Positions 10,012-17,181 of a stretch of DNA of 33,531 nucleotides are shown here, piece by piece. How positions within the stretch are numbered: the stretch's first letter is position 1; each line of letters opens with the position of its first letter. Source of the DNA: Clostridia bacterium (GTDB lineage Bacteria > Bacillota > Clostridia > UBA1381); NCBI GenBank assembly GCA_900751685.1, contig CAADSR010000344.1:1-33531 (forward strand), written 5' to 3'. Under the pieces are notes generated by a model. The model saw only the letters and a list, made by a program, of their open reading frames with translations, was not told where the DNA came from and made no database searches. The translations under genes and the position numbers were made by a program.

Positions 10012-10225
10012 CCGCCACTGTTTTTTAATTTTATGGAATAAACCGGTTTAAAATGGTTTGAATCTGTTTTAGTACTATTGCGGTTACTTATATTTTGTGA
10101 AACAATTCGATTACTCAATAAAACGCCCACCATCCTTTGAATTACCGGTTAAAAAGTATATCTATAGATATTGTATCGCGATAAACGGTAATATGTAATA
10201 AAAATCGGTAATTTAAGCGGGAGCA
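10012..10225. other. AT-rich intergenic region with short palindromes
   Basis: No gene is seen between the pyrE promoter and the small regulator. The region holds a perfect 12-bp palindrome TAAACCGGTTTA (10039-10050), another ACCGGT core (10144-10149), a perfect 14-bp palindrome ATATCTATAGATAT (10158-10171), and two direct CGGTAAT words (10185-10191, 10205-10211) matched by ATTACCG on the other strand (10141-10147). These look like regulator binding sites; no function is proven. Confidence 0.55.
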
Positions 10226-10254
10226 TTGCTGTTTATATTGGTGTATTATATCTA
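10226..10254 (+). promoter_or_regulatory. Weak promoter of the small XRE gene
   Basis: TTGCTG (10226-10231), a 17-bp spacer and TATCTA (10249-10254). The -10 box lies inside the ATATCTATATAGGA repeat, so a protein binding the repeat would block transcription. The leader would be about 10 nt. Confidence 0.4.
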
Positions 10255-10261
10255 TATAGGA
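10248..10261 (+). repeat. ATATCTATATAGGA repeat, copy 1
   Basis: A 14-bp word repeated exactly at 10552-10565, one copy on each side of the small XRE gene. The 14-bp palindrome at 10158-10171 shares its first nine bases. Candidate operator for the regulator. Confidence 0.6.
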
Positions 10262-10271
10262 GGGGGTGAGC

Positions 10272-10496
10272 ATGATGAATGATATAGGGCAAGTTGTTTT
10301 AAAGGTTGATAAATTATTAAAAGAATATAATATGAGTAAAAGTAAATTTGCCCGTGAGGCAAAAATACAATATAAGCAAGCAAAAAGCTATTGTAATAAA
10401 GAGATGCAAAAGGTCGATCTAACTGTTTTAGCACGGATATGCCATACGTTTGATTGTAGTATTTCGGATATATTAGAATATACCGATACATCGTAA
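10272..10496 (+). CDS. Small Cro/C1-type (XRE) DNA-binding protein
   Basis: 74 residues, almost all one helix-turn-helix domain of the short Cro/C1 type (HTH about 17-66, with SKSKFAREAKIQYKQAKSY as the recognition region and VDLTVLARICHTFDC after it). ATG at 10272 is preferred, as AGGAGG lies 8 nt upstream; GTG at 10266 is inside that site and ATG at 10275 is also possible. The gene is isolated, with no partner on either side. By eye its coding sequence is far more AT-rich than its neighbours, which suggests recent acquisition or a remnant of an element. Likely a repressor of its own promoter. Confidence 0.8.
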   Translation: MMNDIGQVVLKVDKLLKEYNMSKSKFAREAKIQYKQAKSYCNKEMQKVDLTVLARICHTFDCSISDILEYTDTS

Positions 10497-10762
10497 TTCA
10501 TTATTACATAAATGAAAGTATAAAAAGAAAAGGCAATTTATTTCAAACTCAATATCTATATAGGAAAGACACGTCTGATGTATGTAGGGCGGGATGCCTA
10601 CATCCCACCGCAGATGGTAAGCAAACGGGGTAGAAAAGTATTTCAAAGTGTGTGATATAATAAAAATATCAGAACAGGTGCTTTTTTATGTATCGGAAAA
10701 GAGAAAGAAAAACGAACCGAAGCCAAATATAAGATGATATGGCTCATAAAGAGAAAAATAAC
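10497..10762. other. Intergenic region after the XRE gene
   Basis: No convincing gene. It contains the second ATATCTATATAGGA copy, a small inverted repeat ATGTAGG/CCTACAT (10582-10588 with 10597-10603) inside a GC-richer patch that may be a degraded dispersed repeat, and a TATAAT at 10656-10661 without a good -35 box. Confidence 0.5.
10552..10565 (+). repeat. ATATCTATATAGGA repeat, copy 2
   Basis: Exact second copy of the word found at 10248-10261, 55 bp beyond the stop of the XRE gene. Confidence 0.6.
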
Positions 10763-10805
10763 AAAGGTGTATTGGAATAGCAAATCTCCAATACACCTTT
10801 TTCAA
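10763..10805. terminator. Hairpin terminator downstream of MATE gene, possibly bidirectional
   Basis: A perfect 13-bp stem (10763-10775 with 10788-10800), 12-nt loop, five or more T on the plus strand and a T-rich tail on the minus strand. It sits 17 bp past the MATE stop codon. Confidence 0.7.
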
Positions 10806-10816
10806 CAGTCATTTTT

Positions 10817-12172
10817 TTATGCGGCGGTGTTGGCCTGCATACCGCGCATGATTTTTTTGAATTGGATCGTAAATATCGTTACAGTAGTTCCGGCAGCGAT
10901 AATATCCGCGATCGGCTGGGCAATAAACACGCCGGTCGTTTGCAGGAACGAAGAGAGCAGGTAGATCAGCGGGATCAACAGGATCACCTTACGCAGCAAG
11001 GCGAGGAACAAGGAAATCTTTGCTTCCCCTAAGGCGATAAAGGAGTTCTGGCAGGCAATCTGTGCGCCCATGAACCATGTGCCGCCCATATAGATCCGCA
11101 GGTATTTTGGCGCTGCTGCCAAAAGCTCTGGGTCTGTTGTGAAGATCCCGACAAAAACTTGCGGAAAAAGCTCACAAGCCAGGCAATACAGGGTCGCAAA
11201 GGTAAAGCCGGACAATACCAGCAGATGTACCGCTTTGCGGACACGGTCAGCCCGTCCGGCGCCGAAATTATAACTGATGATAGGCTGAGCGCCTTGGGCA
11301 AGCCCGGAAAGCGGCAATAAAGAAAATTGGACAACGCTGGTCAGGATCGTCATAGAGCCGACAGCGATATCGCCGCCATAGCGCTGGAGCGTTGTGTTCA
11401 AAACGATATTGACAAGGCTTTCGGTGGACTGCATGATAAAAGGAGAGATTCCCAATGCTAAAATAGAGCCAATAATGACAAAGTCCGGCCGGAAATACTT
11501 TTTATGAAAATGCAGGACCGTTTTTTTGCCCGTCAGGAATTTGATTGCCCATAGGGCCGATATCCCCTGGGAAATAACAGAAGCCAATGCGGCCCCCTGG
11601 ACACCCATGTGAAATACGAAAATAAAGAGAGGGTCAAGAAGAATATTCAAAACAGCGCCGATCAGGACGGTCGCCATGCCCTCTTTTGCAAAGCCCTGGG
11701 AGGTGATAAAGCTATTCATACCGATAGAAATCATCACAAATATGGTTCCTAGCAAATAGATGCCCAGATAGCTGCTTCCGTAGGGCAAGGTTGCCGGACT
11801 GGCGCCGAAGGCGGAAAGCAGGGGATTACGGGCAAGGATAAATATGCTCATCAAAGCAATGCCGAAAAACAATAAAAGCGCCAAAGAATTTGTCATGATC
11901 TTTTCCGCTTTGTCCTGTTCACCGCGCCCCATTTCGATTGAGGCCCGGGGAGCGCCGCCCATGCCCACCATCACGCTGAACGCCGATATGATCATCAAGA
12001 TCGGGAACGCGACCCCGACACCCGTCAGGGCAGCAGAGCCTACATCCGGGATCCGTCCGATATAGATCCGGTCCACTACATTATAAAGGGCATTGATGAT
12101 TTGAGCCGTAATGGCAGGAACGGACAACCGGAACAATAATTTTCCGACAGAATCTTTTCCTAAATCATTCAT
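10817..12172 (-). CDS. MATE-family multidrug efflux transporter
   Basis: 451 residues with the alternating hydrophobic pattern of about 12 membrane helices, as usual for MATE. Family signatures include the opening SVPAITAQIINALYNVVDRI, GVGVAFP and GVQGAALASVISQ. Such proteins use a Na+ or H+ gradient to export cationic drugs, dyes or metabolites; the substrate is unknown. The sequence looks closest to the MepA-like branch. The start is supported by AAAGGAAA upstream. A strong hairpin separates it from the sigma gene, so it is probably transcribed alone. Confidence 0.9.
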   Translation of the reverse strand: MNDLGKDSVGKLLFRLSVPAITAQIINALYNVVDRIYIGRIPDVGSAALTGVGVAFPILMIISAFSVMVGMGGAPRASIEMGRGEQDKAEKIMTNSLALLLFFGIALMSIFILARNPLLSAFGASPATLPYGSSYLGIYLLGTIFVMISIGMNSFITSQGFAKEGMATVLIGAVLNILLDPLFIFVFHMGVQGAALASVISQGISALWAIKFLTGKKTVLHFHKKYFRPDFVIIGSILALGISPFIMQSTESLVNIVLNTTLQRYGGDIAVGSMTILTSVVQFSLLPLSGLAQGAQPIISYNFGAGRADRVRKAVHLLVLSGFTFATLYCLACELFPQVFVGIFTTDPELLAAAPKYLRIYMGGTWFMGAQIACQNSFIALGEAKISLFLALLRKVILLIPLIYLLSSFLQTTGVFIAQPIADIIAAGTTVTIFTIQFKKIMRGMQANTAA

Positions 12173-12203
12173 AAGAACAAATTTCCTTTCTATATTTAGA
12201 TAT

Positions 12204-12231
12204 GTTATAAAATCTCAGGCCAGCAACGCAA
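12204..12231 (-). promoter_or_regulatory. Candidate promoter of MATE gene
   Basis: On the minus strand TTGCGT (12231-12226), a 16-bp spacer and TATAAC (12209-12204), about 30 bp before the start codon. Its -35 box is imperfect. Confidence 0.5.
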
Positions 12232-12235
12232 AAGC

Positions 12236-12273
12236 AGACAAAGGGTAAAAGCCTAGGCTTTTGCCCTTTGTCT
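12236..12273 (-). terminator. Long palindrome ending the lysS-sigma operon
   Basis: A 38-bp nearly perfect palindrome centred on AGGCCT-like CCTAGG, starting 22 bp after the sigma stop. On the minus strand it is followed by a modest T stretch. It shares the 13-mer TAGACAAAGGGCA with a hairpin at 33403-33430. Confidence 0.7.
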
Positions 12274-12295
12274 ACAAAAAAATCTGTAAATTCCG

Positions 12296-13036
12296 TTAAT
12301 CTCTGAAGTAAAGTTTTTTTAATTTGCCGAGGACTTTCCGTTCCAGCCTGGAAACGTACATTTGAGAAACGTTCCAAAGGCAGGAAATTTCTTTTTGGCT
12401 TTTTTCTTCATAATACCGCAGCCGGATAAACTCTGTTTCCTGCTTGGACAGGTCCTTTAAACAAGAGGCAACAAAATCACGGTTTTCAATGAGCATAAAA
12501 TGATCGTCCTCACGACCGACCAAGTTCGACAGGCTCATGGTCCCGTCCGCATACGCTTCATATTCCAATGATTTGATAAAAGAAAGGTCTCCGGCGTCAG
12601 CAGCCTCTTCTAAAAGCCCGTCCGGCAGGTTCAAGATCCGTGCGATCTCGGCGGTGCTGATTTGAGCGGAAGTGTTCCGTTTGATCTTTTCCGCCTTGCA
12701 AAAAATTTCATACAGGCGGCGCGGAACCTTGATAAAGTTCCCTTTATCCCGGAAATAACGGCGGATCTCGCCTAAAACGGTCGGGGTCGCATAGGTTGCG
12801 AACTTTACCCCCTTTTTCGGGTCAAAGCGTTCTACCGCATATAAAATACCAAGACAGGCGATCTGATAGATGTCCTCATATTCGATCCCGCGGTTTACAA
12901 ATTTACGGGACAGTATTTCTGCAATATAGATATAATTTTGTACAAGCTCATCCCTTAGATAAGGGTCTTTTGTTTCGCGGTACTCGGTAAAAAGCTCGTA
13001 TTCATTTATTTCCCGGGCTGGCTTTGCAGTAGCCAT
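12296..13036 (-). CDS. RNA polymerase sigma factor of the SigB/SigF/SigG type
   Basis: 246 residues from ATG 13036, chosen because AAGGAGGGGG lies 7 nt upstream; a TTG one codon earlier is less likely. Region 2 is at about 30-107, with RFDPKKGVKFATYATPTVLG and the -10 recognition helix GEIRRYFRDKGNFIKVPRR typical of SigB/F/G. A short region 3 follows, then region 4 with its HTH near 205-240 (SQKEISCLWNVSQMYVSRLE). Members usually direct sporulation or stress genes and are held by a RsbW/SpoIIAB anti-sigma kinase. No such gene is near; instead it follows a single-pass membrane protein by 12 bp. Which regulon it serves cannot be read here. Confidence 0.85.
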   Translation of the reverse strand: MATAKPAREINEYELFTEYRETKDPYLRDELVQNYIYIAEILSRKFVNRGIEYEDIYQIACLGILYAVERFDPKKGVKFATYATPTVLGEIRRYFRDKGNFIKVPRRLYEIFCKAEKIKRNTSAQISTAEIARILNLPDGLLEEAADAGDLSFIKSLEYEAYADGTMSLSNLVGREDDHFMLIENRDFVASCLKDLSKQETEFIRLRYYEEKSQKEISCLWNVSQMYVSRLERKVLGKLKKLYFRD

Positions 13037-13048
13037 CAAACCCCCTCC

Positions 13049-13711
13049 TTACTGGTTGCTAACGAGCTTATTTGCAAATGCTATACTGGCATTATAAGCG
13101 GCCAGTGTCTTTTCATCCTGGTCTTTTGGGGTACGGACTACAAGATACAGGTCTTCATGGTAGATCTGATTTTCTTCCAATAGCTTGCTGCCGGCCAAAC
13201 TGATTGCATAACCCTCAGTCCCGATCATAAGCTGCTCTCCCTGCTTGGGGTTGGCACACCATTGACTGAGGGGCGCGTAGATTTGATCCGCATATTCACG
13301 GCCAAGCATAAGCTCCGCCGTAGCTTTATCGTAAAGATACAAAAGCGTCTCTCCATCTTGTAATGTCAGATCCAATTTTGTTTGGATCGCATAGTCATAT
13401 TCCGCTGTAGAAGCGTTGTTTGAAAAATTCATTTGCTGTACACCAACGAGCACTTTACCATTTCCGTCGATGTCAGGGAAATCCTGCCCGGCCAGGCTTG
13501 CCAGTGCGTTTAGCGCCGTGTCATCATAAACTTTGCTGCCTGCATAAGTCACCATCGTATCGTATTTTGGCCGGGTAGCGCATTGGACACAGGTGAACAC
13601 TATAAAAAACAGGGCGAATAAGGTTCCTAAAACGTGCCATTTATAGTAATACCAAAAATAAGACCACCATTCTTTTGTAAAACGTTTCGGAATCGTTCCA
13701 TACCGTTCCAT
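13049..13711 (-). CDS. Single-pass membrane protein of unknown function
   Basis: 220 residues. The N-terminal 25 residues are basic and very rich in Trp/Tyr (FTKEWWSYFWYYYKWH), then one membrane helix (about 26-44) and a 170-residue soluble part, probably outside the membrane by the positive-inside rule. I do not recognise the family. It lies 25 bp after lysS and 12 bp before the sigma factor, so all three are probably one transcript. A role as membrane partner or inhibitor of the sigma factor is possible from position alone and is unproven. Confidence 0.8.
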   Translation of the reverse strand: MERYGTIPKRFTKEWWSYFWYYYKWHVLGTLFALFFIVFTCVQCATRPKYDTMVTYAGSKVYDDTALNALASLAGQDFPDIDGNGKVLVGVQQMNFSNNASTAEYDYAIQTKLDLTLQDGETLLYLYDKATAELMLGREYADQIYAPLSQWCANPKQGEQLMIGTEGYAISLAGSKLLEENQIYHEDLYLVVRTPKDQDEKTLAAYNASIAFANKLVSNQ

Positions 13712-13735
13712 AAAGCAGACTCCTTTTTTAATCGG

Positions 13736-15226
13736 TTATTCTTTGACGATGGGTTTCATAGTCGGGAATAAGAGGACATCACGGATAGAATAGCAATCCG
13801 TCAGCAGCATCACAAGGCGATCGATCCCGATCCCCAGGCCGCCGGTCGGTGGCATACCATATTCTAACGCAGTCAGGAAGTCCTCATCGATCATATTTGC
13901 TTCCTCATCCCCGGCAGCGCGGAGCTCCATTTGCTTCTGGAAGCGTCCCCGCTGGTCGATCGGGTCATTCAGCTCAGAGAAGGCATTGCCGATCTCGCGG
14001 GAGGTGATGAACAGCTCAAACCGTTCCGTCAATTCCGGCTGGTCTGGCTTACGCTTTGCCAATGGAGAGACCTCAACGGGGTAATCCATAATAAAGGTTG
14101 GCTGCACAAGCTTTTCTTCCACTGTTTCCTCAAAAACAAGGTTGATCAGGTCGCCGCGGGTGGATTTTGCTTCTTCATATTCGATATGGAGCTCCTTGCA
14201 GACCTGCTGTGCCTCTTCATCTGTTGTAACCGTGTTAAAATCAACACCGGTATATTTCTTGATCGCGTCGATCATTGTGATCCGTTCAAAGTGGGACAGG
14301 TCGATTTCTGTTCCTTGATAGGTGATCGTCGTGCCGCCGCAAACTTCGTTTGCTGCGTAACGGATCATATTTTCAGTTAGATCCATAATATCATGGTAAT
14401 CCGCATAGGCCTGGTAAATTTCAATCGTTGTAAATTCCGGATTGTGGCGGGTATCCATTCCTTCGTTTCGGAAGATACGGCCCATTTCATAAACCTTTTC
14501 CATGCCGCCTACGATCAGGCGCTTTAAATGTAGCTCAGTCGCGATCCGCAGGTACATCTGGATGTCTAAAGTATTATGGTATGTGATAAACGGGCGTGCC
14601 GCTGCTCCGCCGGGGATCGTATTCAGGATCGGGGTATCCACCTCTAAAAAGCCCTGGCCGTCCAAATAGGTCCGGATCGCACGGATGATCTTGCTCCGGG
14701 CAATAAAAGTGTTTTTTACGTCCTCATTCATGATCAGGTCCACATATCGCTGGCGGTAACGCAGATCCGGGTCCGATAAGCCATGGAATTTTTCCGGAAG
14801 GGGCAGAAGTGATTTTGAAAGCAAGGTCAGCTTGCTCACGCGGATGGAGATCTCACCGGTTTTGGTGGTGAAGACTTCCCCTTCTGCACCGACTAAGTCC
14901 CCAATATCGATTTTACGGAACCGTGCATATTCTTCTTCACCCAGGATATCTTTTTTCACAAACAGCTGGATCTGGCCGTCAATGTCGGCCATATGACAGA
15001 AACCAACTTTGCCCATGCCGCGTTTTGACATCAGGCGTCCTGCTACAGAGACGGTCTTCTCCTCCAGGTCGCTGTAATGATCCTTGATCTGCTGGGATGT
15101 GTGTGTTCTGGCGTATTTTGTGATCGTGAAAGGATCACGTCCCTCGTTTTGCAGTTCGGTCAGCTTGTCGCGGCGTATCTGTAATAATTCAGATAATTGA
15201 ACTTCGTTGTTGTCTATGTTGTCCAT
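13736..15226 (-). CDS. lysS: Lysyl-tRNA synthetase, class II
   Basis: 496 residues, normal length. It charges tRNA-Lys with lysine. The N-terminal OB-fold anticodon domain (about 60-140) includes SVAGRLMSKRGMGKVGF. Class II motif 2 is at about 249-270 (GRIFRNEGMDTRHNPEFT) and motif 3 near the C-terminus (GLGIGIDRLVMLLTD). The ATG is preceded by a GGAGG site. The gene has its own promoter, with no T-box leader visible, and heads the lysS-membrane protein-sigma group. Confidence 0.97.
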   Translation of the reverse strand: MDNIDNNEVQLSELLQIRRDKLTELQNEGRDPFTITKYARTHTSQQIKDHYSDLEEKTVSVAGRLMSKRGMGKVGFCHMADIDGQIQLFVKKDILGEEEYARFRKIDIGDLVGAEGEVFTTKTGEISIRVSKLTLLSKSLLPLPEKFHGLSDPDLRYRQRYVDLIMNEDVKNTFIARSKIIRAIRTYLDGQGFLEVDTPILNTIPGGAAARPFITYHNTLDIQMYLRIATELHLKRLIVGGMEKVYEMGRIFRNEGMDTRHNPEFTTIEIYQAYADYHDIMDLTENMIRYAANEVCGGTTITYQGTEIDLSHFERITMIDAIKKYTGVDFNTVTTDEEAQQVCKELHIEYEEAKSTRGDLINLVFEETVEEKLVQPTFIMDYPVEVSPLAKRKPDQPELTERFELFITSREIGNAFSELNDPIDQRGRFQKQMELRAAGDEEANMIDEDFLTALEYGMPPTGGLGIGIDRLVMLLTDCYSIRDVLLFPTMKPIVKE

Positions 15227-15270
15227 GTTCTCTTTTCCTCCATAAAGTAATATTAATGCATTGTTCTCTC

Positions 15271-15299
15271 ATTATATACTAAAATGCAATATATTACAA
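15271..15299 (-). promoter_or_regulatory. Promoter of lysS operon
   Basis: On the minus strand TTGTAA (15299-15294), a 17-bp spacer and TATAAT (15276-15271). Confidence 0.75.
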
Positions 15300-15353
15300 T
15301 GTTTTTTCAGAAAATTTTGTTTCAATTCCAAAAAAACGGGTACAAGGAGCCTA

Positions 15354-15382
15354 TTGAAAACAAAATGGCCGTCTGTTATAAT
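15354..15382 (+). promoter_or_regulatory. Promoter of the ROK gene
   Basis: TTGAAA (15354-15359), a 17-bp spacer and TATAAT (15377-15382), divergent from the lysS promoter 55 bp away. Confidence 0.8.
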
Positions 15383-15417
15383 AAAACCATTCTTACAAGC
15401 AGAAAAAACCGCTGCAA

Positions 15418-15451
15418 TTTCCCCGCATGCGGGCACGTGATTCAGGGGAAA
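15418..15451 (+). promoter_or_regulatory. Leader hairpin overlapping the ROK ribosome binding site
   Basis: TTTCCCC (15418-15424) can pair with GGGGAAA (15445-15451), which is part of the purine-rich ribosome binding region. Inside lies the perfect palindrome CCCGCATGCGGG (15422-15433). It might tune translation or bind a protein. Confidence 0.35.
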
Positions 15452-15463
15452 GGATGGTAGCGT

Positions 15464-16459
15464 ATGGAGCAAAAATATCTTGCGGTTGAGGTGGATGAAC
15501 TGCTGGTCCGGATGGGGATCCTAACCGGGGACGGCGCTTTTCTTTGCCGGAAAGACTTCCCTACCCGGCGGGAATGGAGCGGGACCTATATTTTATCGGA
15601 TATTCAAGCCGCCGCCCATCAGATGATGATGGAGCAAGGGCTTTCAACAGAAGCGGTCGGCGGGGCTTGTATTGCCCTTCCCGGCAGGGTTTCAGAGGAG
15701 GGGATCCTGGCGGGGAGCGACTGCCTGGGTTGGGGCGTTTTAGATGTCGCAGGGATCTTAGGCCGTCTTTTGCAGCTCCCGGTCAAAGCGGTCCAAAAAA
15801 TCCATGCATCAGTAGCAGGGGAGCATTGGCAGGGAGCCGGCAAATCAGAAGACAATATTGTGCTCATCTCTTTAGGGCCAGTGGTGGAGTCAGGCATTTT
15901 ATTAAATGGGGATGTTTTTACCGGTGCGGACGGCAATGCCGGGATGCTCTGCCATTTATGTGTTAAGCCCGGTTCCGCCCTTGATTTTGGCCATGATTTC
16001 GCCACCGGTTCCTATTCTGCTCTGGAGCTGCAAGGAAGCAGGAGTTGCCGGCGCGATGGGAACGGTTGCTTGGGGCAATATGTGTCGGATGCAGGCATTG
16101 AGCGGATGGCTGCCAAAGAATTTCATTTGGACCTAACGGCCAAAGAGGTTTTTGCCCAGGCCGCGGAAAAGGATGAGAAAGCGGTCCGGGTGGTGAAGCG
16201 CATCAGCCACTATTTGGGCCTTGCCTGCGCCCAGGCGGCCTGCGTGCTGAATCCGGAGCTGTTTATCTTACGCGGTAATTTTGCGCGCATAGAGCAAGCG
16301 TTTTTAAATGATGTTCAAAAGCAGTACCGCAGATATGTTTTCCATGAGGCGCAAGACTGTAAGTTTTGCACCGCCCAATTGGGACGGGACGCGGCCCTTT
16401 ACGGCTGCGGGGCGATTGCCCGGAAAGCGGGCCTTCAGGGGCGGGGAGAGGGCATTTAA
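15464..16459 (+). CDS. ROK-family protein, apparently catalytically degenerate
   Basis: 331 residues, the size of ROK sugar kinases, with the two-lobed ROK order and a ROK-like C-terminus (LGLACAQAACVLNPELFILRGNF). Key motifs are altered. The N-terminal DIGGTK phosphate loop reads EVDELLVRMG (9-18). The segment that normally carries the catalytic Asp (NDAN-AALGE) reads KIHASVAGE (112-120), with His114 near the Asp position. The Cys-rich zinc motif is reduced to SRSCRRDGNGCLGQY. It has no N-terminal HTH, so it is not a NagC-type repressor. It may be a sugar-sensing or scaffold pseudokinase. The gene precedes the two-component operon by 62 bp, with a separate promoter between. Confidence 0.7.
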   Translation: MEQKYLAVEVDELLVRMGILTGDGAFLCRKDFPTRREWSGTYILSDIQAAAHQMMMEQGLSTEAVGGACIALPGRVSEEGILAGSDCLGWGVLDVAGILGRLLQLPVKAVQKIHASVAGEHWQGAGKSEDNIVLISLGPVVESGILLNGDVFTGADGNAGMLCHLCVKPGSALDFGHDFATGSYSALELQGSRSCRRDGNGCLGQYVSDAGIERMAAKEFHLDLTAKEVFAQAAEKDEKAVRVVKRISHYLGLACAQAACVLNPELFILRGNFARIEQAFLNDVQKQYRRYVFHEAQDCKFCTAQLGRDAALYGCGAIARKAGLQGRGEGI

Positions 16460-16469
16460 GGGGATAAAG

Positions 16470-16502
16470 TGATACAAGAATGATACAAATAAGAGGTATA
16501 TT
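16470..16502 (+). promoter_or_regulatory. Two-component operon promoter with tandem 11-bp response-regulator sites
   Basis: TGATACA at 16470-16476 and 16481-16487 (period 11 bp), then 9 bp, then TATATT (16497-16502). No -35 box is apparent, as expected for a promoter activated by an OmpR/PhoB-type regulator. The same layout precedes vanY (19422-19476). Confidence 0.65.
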
Positions 16503-16521
16503 GGGGAAAAGGGGGAGACCA

Positions 16522-17181
16522 ATGATTAAGATTTTGATTGCAGAGGATGAAAAGCCTATTTCAAACTTGATCCAAATGAGCTTGGCGTCAGCAGGCTATC
16601 ACTGTGAATGTGCATATGACGGGATGGAAGCGGCGGATCTGTTGGAGGAAAAAACATACGACCTGGTCCTTTTAGATATCATGCTTCCGAAGATCGACGG
16701 ATATGAGCTTATGGAATATATCCGGCCTTTGGAGATCCCGGTTATTTTTATTACTGCAAAGGGGAGCGTGCAGGACCGGGTAAAAGGCCTGCGTGCGGGA
16801 GCGGAGGATTATTTGCCAAAGCCTTTTGAGATCATAGAATTACTGGCACGGGTGGAGACGGTGCTCCGCCGGTATCATAAAGGAGAACGGGTCCTGACTG
16901 TAGATGATGTGCGGATCGACACCCAGTCCAGGACTGTTTATAAAAAAGACAAGCCCATTAATTTGACAATGAAGGAATTTGAGCTGTTATTATTGTTTGT
17001 CCAGAACCAAAATGTTGCCCTTTTCCGGGAAACTCTTTATGAAAGGGTCTGGGAAGGAGAATATATGGGGGACAGCCGGACGGTCGACCTGCATGTGCAG
17101 CGGCTGCGTAAAAAGCTAGGCTGGGAGCAAAAAATCAAAGCGGTCTATAAAATTGGCTACCGGCTGGAGGGAAGTGTATGA
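16522..17181 (+). CDS. OmpR/PhoB-family response regulator
   Basis: 219 residues from ATG 16522, chosen because GGGGGAG lies 5-6 nt upstream; an in-frame ATG at 16480 would fall in the tandem operator sites. The receiver domain has acidic pocket residues in AEDE, phospho-acceptor Asp52 (LVLLDIMLP), Thr in FITAKGS and Lys in LPKPFE. The C-terminal winged helix (about 125-219) includes LTMKEFELLLLF and SRTVDLHVQRLRKKLG. It overlaps the kinase gene by 4 bp. It probably binds the 11-bp spaced TGATACA sites upstream of itself and of vanY. Confidence 0.93.
   Translation: MIKILIAEDEKPISNLIQMSLASAGYHCECAYDGMEAADLLEEKTYDLVLLDIMLPKIDGYELMEYIRPLEIPVIFITAKGSVQDRVKGLRAGAEDYLPKPFEIIELLARVETVLRRYHKGERVLTVDDVRIDTQSRTVYKKDKPINLTMKEFELLLLFVQNQNVALFRETLYERVWEGEYMGDSRTVDLHVQRLRKKLGWEQKIKAVYKIGYRLEGSV

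Noticed and set aside
10689..10733. Fourteen-codon basic mini frame (starts MYRKRERK)
   Set aside because: No ribosome binding site at proper spacing and no conserved feature; it can arise by chance in A-rich sequence.
12165..12377. 70-codon minus-strand frame across the sigma terminator
   Set aside because: It runs through the 38-bp palindrome and overlaps both the sigma and MATE genes; no family character.
13931..14380. 149-codon plus-strand frame inside lysS
   Set aside because: Antisense to conserved lysS motifs; no start signal or domain.
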